NCBI GenBank assembly: GCA_025927795.1
Contig: JAICKT010000110.1
Location: 1-11,671 of the forward strand
Reading direction: 5' to 3'
Source of the DNA: Parafilimonas sp.
Lineage (GTDB): Bacteria > Bacteroidota > Bacteroidia > Chitinophagales > Chitinophagaceae
Length of the DNA stretch: 11,671 nucleotides
The notes beneath the pieces were generated by a model that had not been told where the DNA came from, did no database searches, and saw only the letters and a list, made by a program, of their open reading frames with translations. Positions within the stretch are counted from its first letter, which is position 1; every line of letters begins with the position of its first letter. The position numbers were made by a program, and so were the translations under genes. This document shows positions 6,407-11,671 of the stretch, one piece after another.

Positions 6407-8479
6407 TTATTTTTTCTTCGCCACCATCGTTAATATTGTAGCGATGCCAACCTGCTCATTTGTTTCATCAATCATTTCCACCAACCACTTTACAATACCT
6501 TTTTCTATATCATCGCCACGTTTAAAATCTTCCGGCTTATTAATGATTCTTTTATCGTTGGGCAACTTTTCTTTGCACGTAAACTTTATATAAATTTCTG
6601 CGCCCGGATAAACAGGTTTTGTAAAACGCAATTCATCAATACCATAATTTAACAGCACCGGATTTTTTTCATAACTGCCAACAAATAAACCCGCGGCAAT
6701 GCTCATAATAAAATAACCATGTGCCACTTGTTGTTCAAACATAGTTCCGTTAAAATCGGTTGCTGCAATGTGCGCATAAAAATGGTCGCCGCTTAAATCG
6801 GCAAACCGGTTTATGTCTTCACTTGTTATTTTTCTTTTTGGTGTGATGATTTGATCGCCGATGTTCAGTTCTTCAAAATATTTTTTAAAAGGATGAACAT
6901 TGGTTTCAATTCCCTTTGCGTATTGCTGATAAATGTTTGTAATGTGTGTTATTGAAGTAGGTGAACCCTGCACTGCAACTCTTTGCATATAATGTTTTAC
7001 ACCGCGAATGCCACCCATTTCTTCACCGCCACCAGCTCTGCCGGGTCCGCCGTGAATTAACATAGGCAACGGTGAACCATGCCCCGTGCTTTCTTTTGCG
7101 CAATCTTTATTCAACACCAAAATTCTTCCGTGATGTGTGCCTGCGCCCAACACATATTCTTTTGCAATTGTATCTTTTGCTGTAACAATTGTTGAACACA
7201 ACGAGCCTTTCCCCAACTTGCTTAATGCAATCGCTTCATCTAAATTTTTATATGGCATGATGGTACTTACAGGTCCAAATGCTTCTGTTTCATGTACAAC
7301 GCTTGATGCAAATGGTTTTTCATTCATTAATAATAATGGTGAAAGAAATGCGCCTTTGTTTGCATCTGCATCCAACACTTCAACACTATCTAATGAACCA
7401 TAAATTAATTGCGATGATGCGAGTAATTTTTGTACCTGCTTTTTTACTTCTTCTCGTTGCGATTGACCGGCAAGCGCTCCCATTCTTACTTTATCATTTA
7501 ACGGATTGCCGATAACAGTTTGTGATAAAGATTGTTTCAGGCATTTCCAAACATCATCCATTTTATTTTCGGGCACAAAAATTCTGCGAATGGCTGTACA
7601 TTTTTGTCCTGCCTTTGCCGTTATTTCTTTTCTTATCTCTTTAATAAAAATATCCCATTCCGCATCTGATGGATTTACATCATCACCTAACACAATACAA
7701 TTTAAACTATCTGCTTCCATATTAAAAGGCACCGATTCATTTAAAATCCTTTCATGCTTTTTTAATTTTAATGCAGTTGATTTTGAGCCGGTAAATGTTA
7801 TTACATCCTGCGATGTTACATGGTCTAATAAATCACCCACACTGCCGCAAATCAATTGTAATGCACCTTTTGGTAAAATATTTGAAGCGATAATTTCTTT
7901 TACAACTGCCTCTGTTAAATAACTTGTAATAGTTGCAGGTTTCACAATTGCAGGCACACCCGCAAGCCAGTTCACGGCACATTTTTCCAGCATGCCCCAC
8001 ACCGGAAAATTAAATGCATTGATGTGAATGGCAACTCCTTCTTTCGGCACTAAAATATGATGCCCCATAAATGTGTTGTGCTTGCTGAGATTAACGCCCT
8101 CGCCATCAACAGCAAAACTTTCATCTGCAAATTTTCTGCGCAATGATGCATAAGAAAATAAATTGCCGATGCCGCCTTCAATATCAATCCAGCTGTCTGC
8201 TTTTGTTGCGCCGGTTTTATAAGAAATGCTATAAAATTTTTCGAGATGATTTCTTAAATGCATTGCCAGTGCACGCAACATTCTGCCACGTTCATGAAAA
8301 GTAAGTTTGCGCAAATTTGGATTGCCCGTTGTATGCGCATATTCAATCATCGCTTTAAAATCTATGCCCTGTGTTGTAGCTGCAGCAATAGTTTCACCAG
8401 TTACGGCATCGCATAATAATTGCCCTTCGCCATCGCCTGTTATCCAATTTCCTTCAACAAAACTTTCAAGTTTTTTCAT
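6407..8479 (-). CDS. paaZ: Bifunctional PaaZ: oxepin-CoA hydrolase / 3-oxo-5,6-dehydrosuberyl-CoA semialdehyde dehydrogenase
   Basis: A 690-residue cytoplasmic enzyme of aerobic phenylacetate breakdown: the hydratase domain opens the oxepin-CoA ring and the dehydrogenase domain oxidises the resulting aldehyde with NADP. Residues 1 to about 520 are an aldehyde dehydrogenase, with AFNFPVWG (155-162), Glu255 in FNMEADS and the nucleophile Cys294 in AGQKCTAIRR. From about 532 a MaoC-type hotdog domain follows, with FADLSGDHFYAH placing Asp561 and His566 as the catalytic pair, then QVAHGYFIMSIAAGLF. Both numbering and total length agree with E. coli PaaZ, so both activities should be intact. The ATG at 8479 gives the expected start, and a TAGCTTTG -7 element lies 16 bases upstream. 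The ring-epoxidase genes paaABCDE and paaK are not in the window. Confidence 0.93.
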   Translation of the reverse strand: MKKLESFVEGNWITGDGEGQLLCDAVTGETIAAATTQGIDFKAMIEYAHTTGNPNLRKLTFHERGRMLRALAMHLRNHLEKFYSISYKTGATKADSWIDIEGGIGNLFSYASLRRKFADESFAVDGEGVNLSKHNTFMGHHILVPKEGVAIHINAFNFPVWGMLEKCAVNWLAGVPAIVKPATITSYLTEAVVKEIIASNILPKGALQLICGSVGDLLDHVTSQDVITFTGSKSTALKLKKHERILNESVPFNMEADSLNCIVLGDDVNPSDAEWDIFIKEIRKEITAKAGQKCTAIRRIFVPENKMDDVWKCLKQSLSQTVIGNPLNDKVRMGALAGQSQREEVKKQVQKLLASSQLIYGSLDSVEVLDADANKGAFLSPLLLMNEKPFASSVVHETEAFGPVSTIMPYKNLDEAIALSKLGKGSLCSTIVTAKDTIAKEYVLGAGTHHGRILVLNKDCAKESTGHGSPLPMLIHGGPGRAGGGEEMGGIRGVKHYMQRVAVQGSPTSITHITNIYQQYAKGIETNVHPFKKYFEELNIGDQIITPKRKITSEDINRFADLSGDHFYAHIAATDFNGTMFEQQVAHGYFIMSIAAGLFVGSYEKNPVLLNYGIDELRFTKPVYPGAEIYIKFTCKEKLPNDKRIINKPEDFKRGDDIEKGIVKWLVEMIDETNEQVGIATILTMVAKKK

Positions 8480-8495
8480 ACAGCAAATATTATAA

Positions 8496-8503
8496 CAAAG
8501 CTA
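8496..8503 (-). promoter_or_regulatory. Bacteroidota-type -7 promoter element for paaZ
   Basis: On the minus strand this reads TAGCTTTG, an exact TAnnTTTG match, 16 bases before the paaZ ATG in the 60-base gap after the upstream aldehyde dehydrogenase. A TTTG lies 26 bases further upstream, too far for a standard -33 element. The site could drive paaZ and the genes after it as far as the crotonase. Confidence 0.5.
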
Positions 8504-8539
8504 AAGAGAGATATTTTTATTAACTAAATCAAACTAAGC

Positions 8540-9934
8540 TTAGCGAATTATCTGTTTAAAAATTTTCAGTTTTCCTTTTAGCGGCGGGTAACGCAAAGCG
8601 GGATCGAACCATGTTGGTGTTTTCATAATTGCTTTAAAATGACTAAAAGTTTCAAACGAATATTTACCATGATATTTTCCACTGCCACTAAAGCCTCTGC
8701 CGCCAAAGGGCAGGTAATGATTGGTTAAATGCCAGCTTGAATTATTTATGCAACCACCACCAAATGCAATATTTGTTAGCCAATATTTTTCTTTTTGTTT
8801 GGATGATGTATAAACATATAATGCAAGCGGGTTTGGATTTTGTTCAATAACTTTTTTTGCCTCTTCATCTGAATTAAAACTTATAACAGGAAGTATTGGA
8901 CCGAAAATTTCTTCATGCATTATATCATCATTCATAGAAACATTCTCTATAACTGTTGGTTCAATAAAAAGTTTCTCTTTATTATATTTTCCTCCATAAA
9001 TTATTTTTCCCTGACCAAGATATTTTAACAAACGACCAAATTGTTTTTCATTAATAATCTTTGCATATTCATTATTATTCAAAACATCCTTTGTAAAAAA
9101 TTTTTCTATGGTTGATGTCAACGTTTCTATAAATCGCTCTTTAATTTTTGAATGCACCAATAAATAATCCGGCGCTACACACATTTGCCCCGCATTGGAA
9201 AACTTCGTCATGGCAATGCGTTTTGCAGCTACTGAAATATTTGCATCGCTTTCAACAATACAGGGAGATTTTCCTCCTAACTCTAAAGTAACGGGCACTA
9301 AATTTTCAGCAGCCATTTTGTAAATAATTTTTCCTGTTGCTGTGCTACCAGTGTAAAAAACATGGTCGAAAATAAAGTTGTTCATCATCCGGGGAATCAC
9401 ATCAGCGCCTTCTCCTTCCACATATAAAATATATTCTTTACTGAAAACTTCTGCAATAATTTTTTTCATTACAGATGAAGTTGCCGGCGCAAATTCGCTG
9501 GGTTTTAAAACCACACAATTACCTGCAGCAATAGCACCTACGAGCGGCGTAAACAAAAGCTGCAAAGGATAATTCCATGGACCGATAATTAATACAACAC
9601 CTAATGGCTCTGGCAATACAAAACTTTTTGAAGGCAGGTTTATTAAATTGGTTGAAGTTTTTTTTGGTTTCATCCATTTATATAAATTTTTAAGACCAGC
9701 ATTAATTTCTGCAACCACAAAACCAATTTCAGTAACCCAGCTTTCTTCTTTATTTTTTTTCAGATCAGCATACAGGCATTCATATAATTCTTCTTCATGG
9801 TTAAGAATTGAACTTTTTAATTGATTTAGCTGTTCTTTTCTAAAAGCATAGTTTTTGGTAACATTTGTTTGATAATAATTTTTCATTAAATGCAATTCAT
9901 CAATAACACTTATATCTGAAACTGGTTGACCCAT
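8540..9934 (-). CDS. Class 3-type NAD(P)-dependent aldehyde dehydrogenase
   Basis: A 464-residue aldehyde dehydrogenase oxidising an aldehyde to the acid, of the shorter ALDH3-like class (family members are about 450-500 residues and lack the N-terminal extension of ALDH1/2). The motifs are complete: IIGPWNYPLQL (116-126) with Asn121, LKPSEFAPA for the cofactor, FYTGSTATGK (193-202), Glu218 in LELGGKSP, Cys252 in NAGQMCVAPDY, and EEIFGPILPV in the C-terminal half. Members act on aliphatic, fatty or aromatic aldehydes; the substrate here is not known. The start at 9934 keeps the helix before YYQTN. An internal Met at residue 17 (base 9886) is an alternative. It precedes paaZ on the same strand but is a separate single-domain enzyme, and a -7 element lies between them. 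The divergent DinB-like gene starts 105 bases away. Confidence 0.9.
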   Translation of the reverse strand: MGQPVSDISVIDELHLMKNYYQTNVTKNYAFRKEQLNQLKSSILNHEEELYECLYADLKKNKEESWVTEIGFVVAEINAGLKNLYKWMKPKKTSTNLINLPSKSFVLPEPLGVVLIIGPWNYPLQLLFTPLVGAIAAGNCVVLKPSEFAPATSSVMKKIIAEVFSKEYILYVEGEGADVIPRMMNNFIFDHVFYTGSTATGKIIYKMAAENLVPVTLELGGKSPCIVESDANISVAAKRIAMTKFSNAGQMCVAPDYLLVHSKIKERFIETLTSTIEKFFTKDVLNNNEYAKIINEKQFGRLLKYLGQGKIIYGGKYNKEKLFIEPTVIENVSMNDDIMHEEIFGPILPVISFNSDEEAKKVIEQNPNPLALYVYTSSKQKEKYWLTNIAFGGGCINNSSWHLTNHYLPFGGRGFSGSGKYHGKYSFETFSHFKAIMKTPTWFDPALRYPPLKGKLKIFKQIIR

Positions 9935-9997
9935 TTTTTGATTTGATTTAAAAGACAGTATGATTAAAAAAATTTTATAAACGAAAGTTATTGATTC

Positions 9998-10026
9998 TTT
10001 GCGAACGAAATTTGGAAGTACATTTA
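9998..10026 (+). promoter_or_regulatory. Bacteroidota-type promoter for the dinB-like/kinase unit
   Basis: TTTG at 9998-10001 is followed after 17 bases by TACATTTA at 10019-10026, one mismatch from TAnnTTTG. The spacing is within the usual range for the phylum's primary sigma factor. The ATG follows 13 bases later, implying a leader of under ten bases. Confidence 0.5.
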
Positions 10027-10039
10027 GCGTTTTAAAATT

Positions 10040-10486
10040 ATGGCCACCGAAATATTTATAATTCAGTTTGAGTTTATATATAAAGCCCTTTCTTTAAATA
10101 TTGAAAATATTACCCGGGAAGAGTCGATGATATTTCCTGAAGCAGGTGGTAACTGTATAAACTGGATGCTCGGTCATATTCTTGATTATCGTAACAGAAT
10201 GCTCGCCATTTTAAACCAGGAACCAATCTGGAACAAGGAAACAATAATCTGCTATAAACGCGGTACAAATGCTGCAGCAGAAAAAGATAATTTTTTGCAA
10301 TGGCAACAACTTTTAAATTATTTAAGTCATACACAAACATTAATTTTAAAAACTTTGAAAGAAGCAGAAATTAACGAGCCGGATAAAATAAAATCTTTTG
10401 CACAATTACTTGCCCACGAATCTTATCATACGGGGCAAATTGGTTTATTAAGAAGAGTGTTGGGAAAAGAAGGAAAATTAAAATAA
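10040..10486 (+). CDS. DinB/YfiT-like four-helix metalloprotein
   Basis: A 148-residue protein of the DinB/YfiT (DUF664-like) superfamily, four-helix bundles that bind one divalent metal, usually through three His. The three are visible: His46 in NWMLGHILDYR, and His126 and His130 in LLAHESYHTGQIGLLRR, which is the H-x3-H-x-GQ hallmark. Some relatives are thiol-dependent S-transferases acting on bacillithiol or mycothiol, but many have no known reaction, and the name does not imply the E. coli DNA polymerase DinB. There is no signal peptide. It starts 13 bases after a candidate -7 element and ends 7 bases before the kinase-RapZ gene, so the two are probably co-transcribed. Any functional link between them is inference from this spacing alone. 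Confidence 0.82.
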   Translation: MATEIFIIQFEFIYKALSLNIENITREESMIFPEAGGNCINWMLGHILDYRNRMLAILNQEPIWNKETIICYKRGTNAAAEKDNFLQWQQLLNYLSHTQTLILKTLKEAEINEPDKIKSFAQLLAHESYHTGQIGLLRRVLGKEGKLK

Positions 10487-10493
10487 TGCCTTG

Positions 10494-11671
10494 ATGAAAA
10501 CACTTATTGACAACATCCGTGACTTGTCTGTATTATACACACAACAGGCACCGCAGCAGATTGAACAATTGCCACGCAGCGGAAGCGACCGTATTTATTT
10601 CAGGATATTTCATAATAATAAAAGCTTTATTGCAACTTATAATCTTAATGTAAAAGAGAATAAAACTTTTATTGCATTCAGCAATCATTTCAAACAAAAA
10701 AATTTGCCTGTGCCTGAAATTTTGTTTGTGAATGATGAAACAACTACTTATCTGCAACAAGACCTTGGCACTGTATCGTTGCTTGATGTTTTAGAAAAGT
10801 ACGGGCACTCAGATGAGGTATTTGATTTGTATAAAAAAAGTCTTTACAGCCTTGCGCAATTACAAATTAATGGTGATAAAGGTTTGGATTATGATATATG
10901 TTTAACTGCAAAAGAATTTGGCAGGCAGGCAATACTCAGCGATCTTTTATATTTCAAATATTATTTTTTAGATACGCTTCAGTTGCCTTACGATAAACAG
11001 ACAATGATGGATGATTTTGATGCGCTCTCTGTTTATCTCACCAGAACGAAATATAAATATTTTATGTTTCGCGATTTTCAAAGCCGAAACATAATTATTA
11101 ATAATGATGAAGTTTATTTTATAGATTTTCAGGGTGGCATGAAAGGCGCTTTGCAATACGATGTAGCCAGTTTATTGTGGCAGGCAAAAGCGCAATTAAG
11201 TGTTGATTGGAAATTGCGCCTGGTATATTATTATCTCGATGTTATTGATGAGCTTTTGCCAAAGCCTGTTGATAGAAATGTTTTTATTGGTCAGTATGAT
11301 GGTTATGTATTGATACGCCAGTTGCAGGTGTTAGGCGCTTATGGTTTCAGAGGATTGTTTGAACGCAAATCGTATTTTTTAACAAGTATTCCATTTGCTC
11401 TGAAAAATTTGAAAAGCTTTTTACAAAACAGCCACGTAGGAATTATAACACCGGAATTAAGCCGCATGCTTGAAGTTATTACAACTCCGGAAATTATTAG
11501 CCGTTTTCAGCCTTTTCAATCTAATGAAGAAACAAATCTTGTTGTTATCATCAACAGTTTTTCATACAAAAAAAATATTCCTGCAGATGAAAATGGTAAT
11601 GGCGGCGGATTTGTATTTGATTGCAGAGGATTGCTTAATCCCGGCAGATTTGATGAGTTTAAAACATTAAC
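10494..11671 (+). CDS. AmgK-like sugar phosphotransferase fused to a RapZ C-terminal domain (3' end outside window)
   Basis: The frame is open from the ATG at 10494 to the window end (392 residues seen). Residues about 20-330 are an aminoglycoside-phosphotransferase-like kinase. RSGSDRIYFRIF (28-39) is the nucleotide loop, FMFRDFQSRNI (190-200) holds catalytic Asp194 and Asn199, and YFIDFQGG (208-215) supplies metal-binding Asp211. The loop is followed by FIATYN rather than a strand with the usual Lys, as in AmgK, the anomeric N-acetylmuramate/N-acetylglucosamine kinase of cell-wall recycling. From about 348 a second domain begins: VVIINSFSYKKNIP, then a Gly/Asn-rich insert, then FVFDCRGLLNPGRF. 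This matches the C-terminal half of RapZ (SFGFKxGIP...VFDVRFLPNP), without the N-terminal P-loop half. In E. coli that half binds small RNA and glucosamine-6-phosphate. Substrate and regulatory role here are inferred. A sugar nucleotidyltransferase gene may follow outside the window. Confidence 0.85.
   Translation, partial: MKTLIDNIRDLSVLYTQQAPQQIEQLPRSGSDRIYFRIFHNNKSFIATYNLNVKENKTFIAFSNHFKQKNLPVPEILFVNDETTTYLQQDLGTVSLLDVLEKYGHSDEVFDLYKKSLYSLAQLQINGDKGLDYDICLTAKEFGRQAILSDLLYFKYYFLDTLQLPYDKQTMMDDFDALSVYLTRTKYKYFMFRDFQSRNIIINNDEVYFIDFQGGMKGALQYDVASLLWQAKAQLSVDWKLRLVYYYLDVIDELLPKPVDRNVFIGQYDGYVLIRQLQVLGAYGFRGLFERKSYFLTSIPFALKNLKSFLQNSHVGIITPELSRMLEVITTPEIISRFQPFQSNEETNLVVIINSFSYKKNIPADENGNGGGFVFDCRGLLNPGRFDEFKTL

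Noticed and set aside
7137..7922. Several plus-strand open frames of 78-138 residues
   Set aside because: They are antisense to paaZ, show no family motif, and are explained by its codon bias.
8534..8543. Perfect 10-base palindrome CTAAGCTTAG at the stop codon of the class 3 aldehyde dehydrogenase
   Set aside because: It has no loop and no following T-run on the transcribed strand, so it is too weak to call a terminator or operator.
11470..11670. A 66-residue plus-strand open frame near the window end
   Set aside because: It is an out-of-frame shadow inside the kinase-RapZ gene, whose own frame carries clear domain motifs.

Overview
The window looks like a chromosomal stretch from a member of the Bacteroidota, most likely a Chitinophagaceae-like or other sphingobacterial relative. 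The reasons are AT-rich DNA, genes with little or no Shine-Dalgarno sequence, several TAnnTTTG-type -7 promoter elements, a PurF with the C-terminal tail typical of this phylum, a tiny lipoprotein, and a kinase fused to a RapZ C-terminal domain. The assignment is inference from gene content; no rRNA or tRNA lies in the window. There is no sign of a phage, insertion sequence, CRISPR array or large island. Coding density is very high, and no gene-free gap exceeds about 150 bases.

Layout. (1) Bases 1-1219, plus strand: the C-terminal part of a PurF amidophosphoribosyltransferase (cut by the window edge), a short repeat-rich gap, and a SixA-like histidine phosphatase. (2) Bases 1212-3193, minus strand: a GT-B glycosyltransferase followed by an EamA/DMT permease, probably co-transcribed; the permease overlaps the phosphatase tail to tail by 8 bases. 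(3) Bases 3246-3653, plus strand: a 41-residue cysteine-containing lipoprotein and an 82-residue unknown protein. (4) Bases 3657-9934, minus strand, read from high to low coordinates: a class 3-type aldehyde dehydrogenase, the bifunctional PaaZ (aldehyde dehydrogenase plus MaoC hydratase), a minimal nucleotidyltransferase, a broken HEPN partner gene, a crotonase-fold enzyme, and a PLP-dependent aminotransferase with its own promoter. PaaZ and the crotonase point to phenylacetyl-CoA or related acyl-CoA breakdown. The nucleotidyltransferase/HEPN pair between them is a decaying toxin-antitoxin-like module. (5) Bases 10040-11671, plus strand: a DinB/YfiT-like protein and, 7 bases later, an AmgK-like sugar kinase fused to a RapZ C-terminal domain, running off the window end.

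The observations most worth following are the frameshifted and truncated HEPN gene, whose lost reading frame can be read directly from the DNA, and the kinase-RapZ fusion. The fusion physically joins an aminosugar-kinase-like domain to a domain that senses glucosamine-6-phosphate in E. coli. Other points are a small lipoprotein gene that is easy to miss, and a set of -7 elements only 13-16 bases ahead of start codons, implying very short leaders.
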